In this document: one piece after another, positions 16,690 to 25,268 of the stretch
Layout: each line of letters opens with the position of its first letter
Numbering within the stretch: position 1 is the stretch's first letter
DNA from: Alcanivoracaceae bacterium
Lineage (GTDB): Bacteria > Pseudomonadota > Gammaproteobacteria > Xanthomonadales > Marinicellaceae
Assembly (NCBI GenBank): GCA_016763695.1
Contig: JAESTH010000144.1
Coordinates: forward strand, 1-42,665
Length of the DNA: 42,665 nt
Direction: 5' to 3'
Notes under the pieces: generated by a model
The model's database searches: none
What the model saw: only the letters and a program-made list of their open reading frames with translations
Told to the model about the DNA's origin: nothing
Made by a program: the position numbers and the translations under genes

Positions 16690-16727
16690 GTATGTGCATG
16701 CCCAATCTCATTCAATGATGCATATAC
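16690..16727. terminator. Weak hairpin between convergent genes
   Basis: GTATGTGCAT (16690-16699) can pair with ATGCATATAC (16718-16727) across an 18-base loop, with one G-T pair. It sits between the TPR lipoprotein and queA, which converge. No T-run follows, so a terminator role is only tentative. Confidence 0.3.
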
Positions 16728-16736
16728 CTCCCATGT

Positions 16737-17753
16737 TTATGAAATAAACATGGCATCGCCATAGCTAAAGAATCGGTATTCTTTTTTTACCGCATGTTTA
16801 TAGGCGTTTAAAGTATTTTTTCTGCCACATTTAGCTGATACCAGCATAATCAAGGTTGATTCAGGTAAGTGGAAATTAGTTAATAAGGAATCAACCACTT
16901 TAAACGGGTATCCAGGATAAATAAAAATATTGGTATCGCCAGTATATTCAGCTATTTCACCAGATTGAGCAGCTGTTTCTAAACAGCGAACAGCAGTGGT
17001 GCCAACGGCGATGACTTTGTTGCCTTTGGCTTTGGTTTGTTTAACTAAGTCAACAACCTCAGGACTCACTTGTAACCACTCTTTGTGCATAATGTGGTCG
17101 TTGATAGAATCTGTTTTAACGGGCTGGAATGTACCCGCACCCACATGTAAAGTGACAAATGCAGAGTTAATGCCTTTGTCTTTAATGTGCTTTAATAACT
17201 CTTCATCAAAATGCAGTCCAGCTGTTGGTGCAGCAACGGCTCCTTTTTCTTTGGCATAGACTGTTTGGTAGCGATCACTGTCTGCCTGTTCATCGTCTCT
17301 CTGAATATATGGCGGTAATGGCATGTGTCCGAATTTATCCATCAATTCAGTTAAGCTACATGAATCTTGAGTTTCAACTAAATAGAACATGCCTTTTCTG
17401 GCAGTTGGTTTGAGTAGATAATCATCAAAATAAATAGGCATGCCTAATTTAGGTGTTTTGCTGGTTTTTAAGAAAGCAATGGCACTTTTGTCATCTAATA
17501 ATCGTTCAATAAAAACCTCAACTTTTCCACCAGTAGATTTTTTGCCGAATAATCGGGCAGGTATGACTTTGGTATTATTGAATACTAATAAATCGCCGCT
17601 GTTTAAAAATTGAAGAATATCAGGAAAATGCAAGTCTTTGGTTTTTCCTGTTATCTTATCAAGGGCTAATAAACGGCTTTGGGTACGCTTTTGGGTGGGG
17701 TGTTGTGCAATTAATCTTTTTGGTAGATCAAAATGGAAATCAGATTTTTTCAT
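16737..17753 (-). CDS. queA: S-adenosylmethionine:tRNA ribosyltransferase-isomerase
   Basis: QueA transfers the ribosyl part of SAM to 7-aminomethyl-7-deazaguanine in tRNA to make epoxyqueuosine. The 338-residue product starts [16 protein letters not shown] and carries the family blocks [55 protein letters not shown] and [16 protein letters not shown]. The length is normal. In most gammaproteobacteria tgt and yajC-secDF follow queA. Here the gene stands alone, with a convergent TPR lipoprotein gene downstream and the copper chaperone gene upstream on the same strand. Confidence 0.96.
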   Translation of the reverse strand: MKKSDFHFDLPKRLIAQHPTQKRTQSRLLALDKITGKTKDLHFPDILQFLNSGDLLVFNNTKVIPARLFGKKSTGGKVEVFIERLLDDKSAIAFLKTSKTPKLGMPIYFDDYLLKPTARKGMFYLVETQDSCSLTELMDKFGHMPLPPYIQRDDEQADSDRYQTVYAKEKGAVAAPTAGLHFDEELLKHIKDKGINSAFVTLHVGAGTFQPVKTDSINDHIMHKEWLQVSPEVVDLVKQTKAKGNKVIAVGTTAVRCLETAAQSGEIAEYTGDTNIFIYPGYPFKVVDSLLTNFHLPESTLIMLVSAKCGRKNTLNAYKHAVKKEYRFFSYGDAMFIS

Positions 17754-17814
17754 AAAAAGTTTCTGTTATTATTGGGTCTGCCATAAAAAGGCTGAATCAT
17801 AAAGGGTCTGTGTC

Positions 17815-17834
17815 ATTCCTGCGAAGGCAGGAAT
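17815..17834. repeat. REP-like hairpin ATTCCTGC-GAAG-GCAGGAAT
   Basis: A perfect 8-bp stem with a GAAG loop, preceded by GTC, lies between queA and the PCu(A)C gene. The GTCATTCCTGCGAAGGCAGG form closely resembles small palindromes that I know to recur in many proteobacterial genomes. It matches the hairpin at 1041-1060 in size and layout. Confidence 0.65.
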
Positions 17835-17894
17835 CTTATTGGTTTGACTGTGTTTTTCAAGTGATGGAACAAAATATTAACTACTATTGGTGTT

Positions 17895-18329
17895 TCATTT
17901 TCTCACAACAGGAAACATAATATGCTGTACAAGCTCTTTGTCGCCCTGTTTGTAAATTAAACATATTTTGATCTCTTCACCAACTTTAATTGCTTTGTTT
18001 GGATGCATGAGCATGATATGTAAACCACCTGGTTCAAAAGTTAATTGATCATGGGGTTTAATTATCAATTGTGGTTGATGAATCATGCGAGCGACCCCAT
18101 CAGTTATGATGGTTTTATGAATTTCTGCCATATTAAAGTCTGGACTATAGGCGCCTATTAAAATTTTATCTTCGTCATCATCATTTGTCAACTGTCCGTA
18201 AGCAGCAAGCATCATGGCGTTAGGTGGCGCTGCACGTAACCAGTGATTCTCAATTTTTGCAAAATATTCTTCAGCAATTATTGCTGTTGAGACAAGGCAT
18301 ATGAGCAGTATAAAGCTAAGTTTTTTCAT
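17895..18329 (-). CDS. Periplasmic copper chaperone PCu(A)C
   Basis: The 144-residue product is exported (MKKLSFILLICLVSTAIIAEE) and is predicted to bind Cu(I) and pass it on, in known cases to cytochrome c oxidase. The copper motif H-x10-M-x21-H-x-M is exact: His71, Met82, His104 and Met106. Supporting blocks are HWLRAAPPNAMMLAAYG and FEPGGLHIMLM. No SCO or cytochrome oxidase gene is nearby, so its target here is unknown. A REP-like hairpin lies just downstream. Confidence 0.92.
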   Translation of the reverse strand: MKKLSFILLICLVSTAIIAEEYFAKIENHWLRAAPPNAMMLAAYGQLTNDDDEDKILIGAYSPDFNMAEIHKTIITDGVARMIHQPQLIIKPHDQLTFEPGGLHIMLMHPNKAIKVGEEIKICLIYKQGDKELVQHIMFPVVRK

Positions 18330-18435
18330 CTAAATCAGTTTAAAACATGTTAAAATAAGAATGAACGCTGGATTTTAACCCTTTTGCAATGTGGATTCGA
18401 TAGAAGGGGAATAAATAATATAAATAAGGTGCAAT

Positions 18436-19920
18436 ATGAAAAATTTATTGAAAATAATGGTATTAATGCTAATGACAACTTCCCAAGCCAATGCTGATGA
18501 TACGGCAATTACAGTTTATTCTACCGCTGCTGCTGGTAGTATTTCTCCCTCGCAGTTTCAAAATCCGCATGCTAATGTGCCTGGTTATGCCATGGTTAAG
18601 CAAGATAGGATGATAAATATACAAAAGGGTCAGTTTGAATTACGCTTCTCTGATGTCACCAGCCAAATTGATCCGACGACTGTTTCATTTTCTACCCCAA
18701 ATAACCCTGGGGCAGCCTATGTTTTGGATCAGAACTATCAGTTTGATATAGTCAGTACAGAAAAATTATTAGCAAAATATGTTGGTCAGGAAGTGATAGT
18801 TGAACAGACCTCAGGTGGTAAGAATAAGACAATTCAAGGTAAATTATTGGGCACAAATGGTGGTATTATTGTGCAAGAATCAACGGGCTCAGTGATTACC
18901 TTAAACAGTTATGACAGTGTGGCCTTTCCATCGTTACCAGGTGGCTTGTTGACTAAGCCAACCTTATTATGGTTGCTTAATGGTAAAAAGGCAGGTGATG
19001 AACTGGCAAGAGTAACTTACCAAACCAAGGGGATGACCTGGTGGGCTGATTATAATTTAACTTTAAAGGAGGATGCAGGCAAGTGTACTATGGATTTATC
19101 TTCATGGGTCAGCTTACTTAATCAGGCAGGTAGCTCTTTTGAAAATACCAAATTAAAATTAATAGCAGGTGATGTACACAGAGCCGAACCTGTCTATCCC
19201 CAAGCTCGGCGTATGGTTAAATCTATGAGTGTCAATTTAGCAGAAGCCGACAGTGGTTTTCAGGAAAAATCTTTATTTGAATATCATTTGTATACATTGC
19301 CCAGGCGGGTGGATTTACCCAATAACTCAACCAAACAAATAGAGTTGTTTCCTTCGGCAATTGCTGTTGAATGTTCCAAAGATCTGATTTTTAATGGTTC
19401 ACAAATTTTTAATCATCATTATTATAACCCAATAATGGACAGGAACTACATGCGCAGTGCCAAGCCCAAGGTTAAAGCCTATGTCAGTTTTGAAAACTCA
19501 AAGAAAAAAGGCTTGGGTATACCGCTACCAGCAGGCCGCATCCGTGTTAGTCAATTAGATGATGCTGATAATTCTCTGGAGTTTATAGGTGAAGATATTA
19601 TTGATCATACACCCAGAAATGAAACGATTACAATTGAATTGGGCAACTCATTTGATGTGGTTGGTGAGCGCAAACAGACAAATATTGTTGTCACTAAAAC
19701 TGAGATCACTGAAACCTTTGAAATAAAAATACGTAACCAGAAAGAAACACCAACAAAAGTAAAAGTAGTGGAACCTCTTTATCGTTGGAGAAACTGGAAA
19801 ATTGAAATAGCTTCCGATAAATATACTAAACAAAACTCCAGTACCATTGATTTTGATGTGATGCTGAAGCCAGAAGAAGAGAAGGTGATTACTTATACGG
19901 TTCACTACTGGTGGGAGTAG
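18436..19920 (+). CDS. Exported DUF4139 domain protein
   Basis: The 494-residue protein has a signal peptide (LLKIMVLMLMTTSQANA) and a long beta-rich body. The central part, GMTWWADYNLTL then DLSSWVSLLNQAGSSFENTKLKLIAGDVHR, is the DUF4139 signature. The last part (ERKQTNIVVTKTEITETFEIKIRNQKETP) is a beta domain typical of these proteins. AAGGTG precedes the ATG. The family has no proven activity; the members are exported and seem to be structural or adhesive. It is transcribed away from the copper chaperone gene and has no operon partner. Confidence 0.82.
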   Translation: MKNLLKIMVLMLMTTSQANADDTAITVYSTAAAGSISPSQFQNPHANVPGYAMVKQDRMINIQKGQFELRFSDVTSQIDPTTVSFSTPNNPGAAYVLDQNYQFDIVSTEKLLAKYVGQEVIVEQTSGGKNKTIQGKLLGTNGGIIVQESTGSVITLNSYDSVAFPSLPGGLLTKPTLLWLLNGKKAGDELARVTYQTKGMTWWADYNLTLKEDAGKCTMDLSSWVSLLNQAGSSFENTKLKLIAGDVHRAEPVYPQARRMVKSMSVNLAEADSGFQEKSLFEYHLYTLPRRVDLPNNSTKQIELFPSAIAVECSKDLIFNGSQIFNHHYYNPIMDRNYMRSAKPKVKAYVSFENSKKKGLGIPLPAGRIRVSQLDDADNSLEFIGEDIIDHTPRNETITIELGNSFDVVGERKQTNIVVTKTEITETFEIKIRNQKETPTKVKVVEPLYRWRNWKIEIASDKYTKQNSSTIDFDVMLKPEEEKVITYTVHYWWE

Positions 19921-20007
19921 TGGGGTTTGAGCTTTAATCTATATTACTAAATTTCAGCCAACGCCAGTATTTTATTATGAGATAATGGTGATGTATAAAA
20001 TGATAGA

Positions 20008-20283
20008 TTAAAAGGTTTCATCATCGGCTTTGCTTCTAAATATAAAATACATCACCACCCAAAGAACAACCGGAAACCAGATGGTCTTGGTGATAATACC
20101 TGATAAAATATAGCTTGCGAAAATAATAAATTTGTTTTTGACAGAAAAATCAGCTATTTTTAAGGAGATCATCATGACTATTAAAAATATCAGTTCCAGC
20201 CACATTGAGGTCATAGAAGGCTTGTCACTGGCAAATACAGCAAAGGGTAAACTGAGCAGAAATATTGTTAATAGTTTAGTCAT
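20008..20283 (-). CDS. Small membrane protein, about three helices
   Basis: The 91-residue frame has a signal-like first helix (LLTIFLLSLPFAVFA), a second (MWLELIFLIVMMISL) and a third (FASYILSGIITKTIWFPVVLWVVMYFIF) that may fold as two spans, ending in a charged tail (SKADDETF). This regular pattern of hydrophobic segments argues for a real protein. There is no clear Shine-Dalgarno site and no recognised family. It lies downstream of ilvA on the same strand after 66 bp and may be read through from it. Confidence 0.55.
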   Translation of the reverse strand: MTKLLTIFLLSLPFAVFASDKPSMTSMWLELIFLIVMMISLKIADFSVKNKFIIFASYILSGIITKTIWFPVVLWVVMYFIFRSKADDETF

Positions 20284-20349
20284 TGAGTATTTGATTATAC
20301 ATGAATATCATTCGTTGTTATGAATATACTCAGGTAATCATAATTAATC

Positions 20350-21597
20350 TCACATCATCATACTAAATAACTCAGGTTTGTCATTGAGATAATCACTAAA
20401 AAAATTCTTCTGTTTCATTCTGCTAATGAGAGGCTCAAGGTCTTGCGCATGTTTGAGCTCAATTCCGACAATGGCAGGGCCATGGGCTCGATTGTGTTTT
20501 TTGTGGTATTGGAAGTAGGTGATATCATCATTTTCACCTAAAACATCTGCTACAAACTCTTTCAACGCACCTGCCCGTTGTGGAAATCGAACCATAAAGT
20601 AATGTTTATAACCACCATAGAGTAGGGCTTTCTCGCGGATTTCTTCAATTCTGGTGATATCATTATTACTGCCGCTGAGTATACATACCACAGTTTTGTC
20701 TTTTATTTTTTGTTGATATTGGTCTAGTCCAGCCAATGCTAATGCTCCTGCCGGCTCGACTACAATGGCATCTTTATTGTAAAGGTTTAATATGGTTTGA
20801 CAGACCAGACCATCATCCACAGTGATTATGTCATCCAGTTTATCCTTACATTGTAAAAAGGTTAATTCTCCTACCTGCTGGACGGCTGCACCATCGACAA
20901 AGCCATTGATTTTTTCGAGCTTTACTGTTGTACCTGCTTGCATTGCTGCTTGCATTGATGCCGCACCTGTTGGCTCCACTCCAATAATTTTTGTATGAGG
21001 GGACAGTAGCTTAAATACGGTGCTAATACCAGCAGCTAGACCGCCGCCGCCAACGGGTATAAATATATAATCAATCGGTTCTTGGTATTTTTCCAGAATT
21101 TCCAGGGCGATGGTTGCCTGTCCTTCGATGATTTCAATGTCATCAAATGGAGGGATGTAAAGGTAGTTGTTTTTCTTACAATAGACTTTTGCGGATGTGC
21201 CAGACTCGTCAAAAGTATCACCAATTAATCGAACTTCCACCTGGTCTTGTCCAAACATTTTGACCTGTTCTATTTTCTGGTTAGGGGTGGTTACAGGCAT
21301 AAATATGGTACCTTTTATACCTAATTTATGACAAGTATAGGCCACACCTTGTGCATGATTGCCGGCACTGGCGCAAACCACATGTTTTACCTCAGGGTGC
21401 TGGGCTATCTTGTTATAAGCGCCTCGAATTTTGTACGAACGTACCTGTTGTAAATCTTCACGCTTTAATAAAATATTAGCAGTATAAATGTTTGAATATT
21501 GCAAGTTTTCTTGCAGTGGGGTAGTTTGTACTACAGCAGTTATTCTTTTTTTTGCTGCTATGATATTTTCTATTGTTGGGCTTGTTTTGGCTTTCAT
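20350..21597 (-). CDS. ilvA: Threonine ammonia-lyase, short single-ACT form
   Basis: IlvA turns threonine into 2-oxobutanoate, the first step of isoleucine synthesis. The PLP lysine is Lys56 in SYKIRGAYNK. ASAGNHAQG, PVGGGGLAAG and LSGSNND complete the fold-type II pattern. The product has 415 residues with one C-terminal ACT-like regulatory domain (~330-400, HYFMVRFPQRAGALKEF). E. coli IlvA has 514 residues and two such domains. The short form is the usual one in Bacteroidetes and Bacillus. Its ATG overlaps the end of the TPR-ATPase gene by 4 nt (ATGA), so translation is probably coupled to that gene rather than to ilvC, which lies 3.7 kb upstream. Confidence 0.95.
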   Translation of the reverse strand: MKAKTSPTIENIIAAKKRITAVVQTTPLQENLQYSNIYTANILLKREDLQQVRSYKIRGAYNKIAQHPEVKHVVCASAGNHAQGVAYTCHKLGIKGTIFMPVTTPNQKIEQVKMFGQDQVEVRLIGDTFDESGTSAKVYCKKNNYLYIPPFDDIEIIEGQATIALEILEKYQEPIDYIFIPVGGGGLAAGISTVFKLLSPHTKIIGVEPTGAASMQAAMQAGTTVKLEKINGFVDGAAVQQVGELTFLQCKDKLDDIITVDDGLVCQTILNLYNKDAIVVEPAGALALAGLDQYQQKIKDKTVVCILSGSNNDITRIEEIREKALLYGGYKHYFMVRFPQRAGALKEFVADVLGENDDITYFQYHKKHNRAHGPAIVGIELKHAQDLEPLISRMKQKNFFSDYLNDKPELFSMMM

Positions 21598-23663
21598 GGT
21601 TTTTCTGGTTCGGAGTTCTTGGGTTGTTTATTGAGTTTTTTGGTTTTTGCCAATGTGTATTTATGTTTCAATTCGTTGATTTCTTCTAACACTTCATCTA
21701 CCGTTTGTTTGAGCTCGCTGCCCATTTTTTTTATCTCATGCGGAAAGTCGTCTTGCATCAGTGCCATTAACGCATACCATATCGGCTTATAGCGTTCTTT
21801 GAGTTGATATTCTGCTATCTCAAAAAATTCTTTAGCTTGGTAAAATTGTCCTTTGGCCATTAATAAATTCAGGTATATAATTACATCAGTTTCATTGTCT
21901 ATAGCGTCATCATAGGCTAGCCATTCTATGAAATGTTCGTAGCTTTTGCTAAAATCTTCTGCCCAAAGTTCAATAATAGCTAATGTGTGGGTGTTGTAAT
22001 AATTTTGTTTTAATTTATAGGATTTTTCTATCAAATCTACAGATTTATCCATTTCTTTTACATTTTCAAAATAGAGCCAGGCTAAAGAATTCAATGCACC
22101 TGTATAGCCACTTTCTATGGCTTTTAGATAATATTTTTCGGCTTTTTTTAGGTCTTTATGACGATGCAGAAAAGTGGCAATTAGTGCAAGAATAGTAGAG
22201 CTTTCTTTTTTTGAATTGATTAATAGTTTTATGGCTTTTTCTAATTGCCCTTTTACTTGCAGATTGATGGCTTGCGCAAGTGTTTCCATATCTGATTGTG
22301 ATACTTGTTTTGCAAAGCTGGATTTATTTTCATTAAAATAGTTTTTCATGCTTTGTTTTAAATTATGCTCTGTTTGTAACTCGAGTCCAGTATAGCTTAG
22401 GGCTTCGCCAAAATGATAGATATACGATTCATTTTGGTGGCTATCAGTTAGTGTTTTAATAAAGCTTTTGGCTTTGCTTTCCAATTCATGTCGGTCATAC
22501 CAGGAGAGTAGAAATTTAACTAGCCATTCAACCCTGTCTCGGTCTTTTTTGCGACCATAGCGCATCAGGTACCAGATATTGAAAAATCGTTCTTTTATAG
22601 AGTATATTTTATTTTTACCTGTAGATATGGAATCTATTATTTGATGTTTTTCCAGTTGTTTGAGTTGGGCTGATACGACTTTGCTGGCTAGTCTGGTTTT
22701 TTTCGCAATCTCTTTTGTGAGCATGCCATCCCAATTCATTGCTAGTGCATCGACAATGTCTTGTAAGGGGGCAGGCAGGTTCATGCGTTCCAGGTAGAGA
22801 GGTGTGACATCATCCAGCACTTTCATGAGGTCATCAAAAGCATTACCGTTGTTTTCTATAAAAATATCAAATAGCATCACTATTGTTCTCGGTACGCCAC
22901 CTGTTATTCTTCTGAGCGTTTCTATGCGAGCTGGGTGTTTGTTGATTATCTGCTCTATTTTTTTGGTTTGTTGTCTGTCGCCAATGACTTTTAACAGGGC
23001 TATGCATTCTGTATTAGTCAGTCCTTCTAGGTATATATTTTTAAAAAATTCATAAAATGGTTTGCTGTAATCATATTGCTGCTCAAACATTTTAGTGGAT
23101 GCACCAACTATAATAAAAGAGCAGGAGGTTAATAGTATTTCACGCAAGCGGTGTTGTTCTTGCTCTTTGAGTTTTTTGAAGATTACATCTATGTTGTCTA
23201 TAAGTAACAGGATTTTCTTTTTACTTTGTTTAAGTGCTTTTTCTAAATAGCCAAAACTTTTTGTGTGGTAATTTTCATCTTCAAAATGTTGTTCTAACTG
23301 ATCATGTATGTCTGGGAAAATATCTTCATGCTCAATTTGTAGATATTCCGCTACTTCTTCCCATAGTCTTGAGAGTTCTCTAATGCGGTATTGTTCTTCT
23401 GCAAATTTTACAGGGATGAGAAATTTAGTTAACTTCTTATCTTTTTCAACGGCCAATTTAAGCTTGCGTAATATAGTGGTTTTCCCTTGCCCGCGTTGTC
23501 CAATGAGTATGTGATGTTGATTTGGAACACTGTAGTCTGCTGCTTGTAAGTCCTCAAAGATTTCATCAAAAACTTCACCGCGCACAACAAACCTGGATAA
23601 AAAATCATCTTCACTCATCTCATCGGGATTGTATTTATAACGTGCTCTATTAGTTTGCGACAT
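21594..23663 (-). CDS. STAND/AAA-like ATPase with winged helix and C-terminal TPRs
   Basis: The 689-residue protein has a P-loop NTPase domain (Walker A GQRGQGKT, residues 55-62; Walker B ILLLIDNID with Asp156; sensor-like SFIIVGAS; GGVPR at 255-259), then a winged-helix region (~300-365, LTKEIAKKTRLASKVVSAQLKQLEKH) and TPR-like helices (~465-640, AEKYYLKAIESGYTGALNSLAWLYF). It ends in a Lys-rich tail. The residue after the Walker B Asp is Asn rather than Glu, so hydrolysis may be weak. The layout is that of signal-transducing STAND or Orc/Cdc6-related ATPases, in which TPRs sense and the P-loop switches. It overlaps the first ATPase gene by 14 nt and ilvA by 4 nt. No nuclease, TIR or other effector domain is visible. 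Function is unknown. Confidence 0.85.
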   Translation of the reverse strand: MSQTNRARYKYNPDEMSEDDFLSRFVVRGEVFDEIFEDLQAADYSVPNQHHILIGQRGQGKTTILRKLKLAVEKDKKLTKFLIPVKFAEEQYRIRELSRLWEEVAEYLQIEHEDIFPDIHDQLEQHFEDENYHTKSFGYLEKALKQSKKKILLLIDNIDVIFKKLKEQEQHRLREILLTSCSFIIVGASTKMFEQQYDYSKPFYEFFKNIYLEGLTNTECIALLKVIGDRQQTKKIEQIINKHPARIETLRRITGGVPRTIVMLFDIFIENNGNAFDDLMKVLDDVTPLYLERMNLPAPLQDIVDALAMNWDGMLTKEIAKKTRLASKVVSAQLKQLEKHQIIDSISTGKNKIYSIKERFFNIWYLMRYGRKKDRDRVEWLVKFLLSWYDRHELESKAKSFIKTLTDSHQNESYIYHFGEALSYTGLELQTEHNLKQSMKNYFNENKSSFAKQVSQSDMETLAQAINLQVKGQLEKAIKLLINSKKESSTILALIATFLHRHKDLKKAEKYYLKAIESGYTGALNSLAWLYFENVKEMDKSVDLIEKSYKLKQNYYNTHTLAIIELWAEDFSKSYEHFIEWLAYDDAIDNETDVIIYLNLLMAKGQFYQAKEFFEIAEYQLKERYKPIWYALMALMQDDFPHEIKKMGSELKQTVDEVLEEINELKHKYTLAKTKKLNKQPKNSEPEKP

Positions 23664-24807
23664 TTCTGTACCACCATGTTCTTAGTATTGGAGAGTTAAA
23701 GTGATAGGTTCTTGCGTCCTCTTTATTGTTGATATAACCGTCATATCTTAATGCATGTATAACTGTCTTTGCCTTGCTTTCTTCAAGCTTATGTTTGCTT
23801 GCTAAATTAAATATTTCTGTTGATGGTATTTTTCCATTTGTTGATAGGGTATTTAAAACATCAATCGAAAAGTTATATTCAATTTTGTCAAATATTTCTA
23901 GTCTTTCTTGCCAATGGATAAAATCTTTTTTATGTTTTAAAACGTTTTCTATGGCCGCATCTACTACTGTGGAGTTTATTATGGGCTCTCGTCTGTATAA
24001 TCTTTTCAGCTCTTGTGCAACCAGCTGGATATTGAATGGAATAAGCCACAATATCTTATCAAGCATATATTCAATATCAGCTTCTTCAATAGTCATTTTA
24101 TTACTGCTACATAAATGCAAGGCAAATGACTTGGCATCATCATATTCTAATGGTGGTACATCGACATTAACTAGATCATTTATGTGTTTTGAAGATTGAA
24201 TGTTGGCTACTACGCTCTCCAGTCCTATTGAGCCAGCATAGACAAATACGGTTTTTTGTAGTAGTCGATGATTTTGCCGTAAATCACGATGATTTTCAAG
24301 CAGCTGCTCAGCTTCTTCGATGCTTTGATATTTGATGATGTTTTCAATGGTTTGTGAAAACTCATCCAGCATAATAATCAGCTTTTTATCATTATCAAGG
24401 CTTTTTAATAAAGTTTCAAATGCTTTGGCATAGTTTATAGTTTTACTTTTACCAAATTTTATACCCTTAATAGATACTTCGCTAACTCTAATGCTTTTAA
24501 GTATTTTGTATAGTTTTTTAGCTTTACTTTTTAGGGTGTTGATGAACTCTTCATCCATTAACTGCTCAAATAGCTTTTCCCAAAAAGCATTTGCACTGTG
24601 TGCTGCCTGTGTATTTACATAGACAACTATGTAGTCATTGTTCACGGTATCCTTTATCCTGTACATTAATGAAGTTTTGCCTACCCGTCTTGGAGCAACC
24701 AGTAATATATGTCCGCCACTTTCTACAACGTCAAAAATATCTGCCATCAGGTATGGTCTGTCCCAAAAATTATCTCCTCTTACGGCTTGTCCTGCAATTA
24801 TGCTCAT
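23650..24807 (-). CDS. Archaeal-ATPase-like P-loop protein (ATPase_2 type) with C-terminal winged helix
   Basis: The 385-residue cytosolic protein opens with FWDRPYLMADIF, then Walker A APRRVGKTS (Lys44) and Walker B LIIMLDEF (Asp148, Glu149), followed by a sensor strand VFVYAGSIGL. The last ~75 residues form a winged helix ending FNSPILRTWWYRNV, a common ending of the ATPase_2/COG1672 group of STAND-related ATPases. GGAG at 24814-24817 (complement) supports the ATG. It is the first gene of a three-gene unit with the TPR-ATPase and ilvA, and has its own promoter and operator-like array upstream. Members of this group are found as orphan ATPases and in some mobile or defence loci. Nothing visible here settles its role. 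Confidence 0.85.
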   Translation of the reverse strand: MSIIAGQAVRGDNFWDRPYLMADIFDVVESGGHILLVAPRRVGKTSLMYRIKDTVNNDYIVVYVNTQAAHSANAFWEKLFEQLMDEEFINTLKSKAKKLYKILKSIRVSEVSIKGIKFGKSKTINYAKAFETLLKSLDNDKKLIIMLDEFSQTIENIIKYQSIEEAEQLLENHRDLRQNHRLLQKTVFVYAGSIGLESVVANIQSSKHINDLVNVDVPPLEYDDAKSFALHLCSSNKMTIEEADIEYMLDKILWLIPFNIQLVAQELKRLYRREPIINSTVVDAAIENVLKHKKDFIHWQERLEIFDKIEYNFSIDVLNTLSTNGKIPSTEIFNLASKHKLEESKAKTVIHALRYDGYINNKEDARTYHFNSPILRTWWYRNVAN

Positions 24808-24831
24808 CTTTTACTCCATAACAAAATATCA

Positions 24832-24892
24832 TTTGTTAATATATAGACAAAAATAAATTTGTCAAGTTAGTTGACAAAATATTGTTTGTCAA
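24832..24892. promoter_or_regulatory. Array of alternating TTTGTCAA/TTGACAAA half-sites (putative operator)
   Basis: Five half-sites alternate in orientation at nearly even spacing: TTTGTTAA (24832), TAGACAAA (24844), TTTGTCAA (24858), TTGACAAA (24871) and TTTGTCAA (24885), 12-14 bp apart. The last two form a 9-bp inverted repeat GTTGACAAA/TTTGTCAAC. The array covers the predicted promoter of the ATPase operon, which suggests repression by an oligomeric DNA-binding protein. Confidence 0.6.
24838..24865 (-). promoter_or_regulatory. Sigma70-type promoter for ATPase-ATPase-ilvA
   Basis: On the minus strand TTGACA (24860-24865) is followed after 16 bases by TATATT (24838-24843). It lies 31 bases upstream of the first ATPase start and within the half-site array. 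Confidence 0.6.
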
Positions 24893-25011
24893 CTGTACTG
24901 TTGCTTTGTATCTAATCCGCGTATTTAGGGAAATAGCTATAAATCCATAACTTACATCTACAAGTTTAAACTCGCCGAATAGTTGCTATTCAGGATGTCA
25001 CAATAGTAGTA

Positions 25012-25155
25012 GCTGTGTTGGCTTATTTTTAGGCAGTAAAACTGTTTGAGCAAGGATATCCTGAAAAACACTAAAAAACATGATGAAACACAATGTTAAT
25101 TAAATCAAATGAACTAAAGCGAGTTTTTTAATGATTAAAAATAAGCTAACACAGC
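25012..25155. repeat. 144-bp inverted-repeat (MITE-like) element
   Basis: GCTGTGTTGGCTTATTTTT (25012-25030) is the inverted copy, with one mismatch, of AAAAATAAGCTAACACAGC (25137-25155). The 106 bases between carry no gene. Size and end structure fit a miniature inverted-repeat element, but no second copy and no target duplication were seen. It lies between ilvC and the ATPase promoter. Confidence 0.6.
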
Positions 25156-25231
25156 GATGCTGAGTAGATAATAGTTAACGTCAGTATCTTGCTTCAGATA
25201 CGTTATCCATGAGTTACATTTGAACTCTGCT

Positions 25232-25258
25232 GTTGGGCTTCGCGTTGCTCAGCCCAAC
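25232..25258. terminator. GC-rich hairpin after ilvC
   Basis: GTTGGGCT (25232-25239) pairs with AGCCCAAC (25251-25258) across an 11-base loop, and CCTAC follows. It ends 10 bases before the ilvC stop codon and can terminate the ilvEDBHC transcript, although no T-run is present on the minus strand. Similar TTGGGCT...AGCCCAA palindromes are known to me as dispersed repeats in gammaproteobacteria. Confidence 0.5.
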
Positions 25259-25268
25259 CTACAAATTT

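Noticed and set aside
19943-20021. Widely spaced inverted repeat TTTAATCTAT / ATAGATTAAA downstream of the DUF4139 gene
   Set aside because: The arms are only ten AT-rich bases with a ~60-base loop, which is expected by chance in this composition.
21594-24807. ATPase pair read as a known anti-phage system (AVAST or similar)
   Set aside because: No effector domain (nuclease, TIR, protease, transmembrane toxin) and no neighbouring defence gene is visible, so assignment to a named system is not supported.
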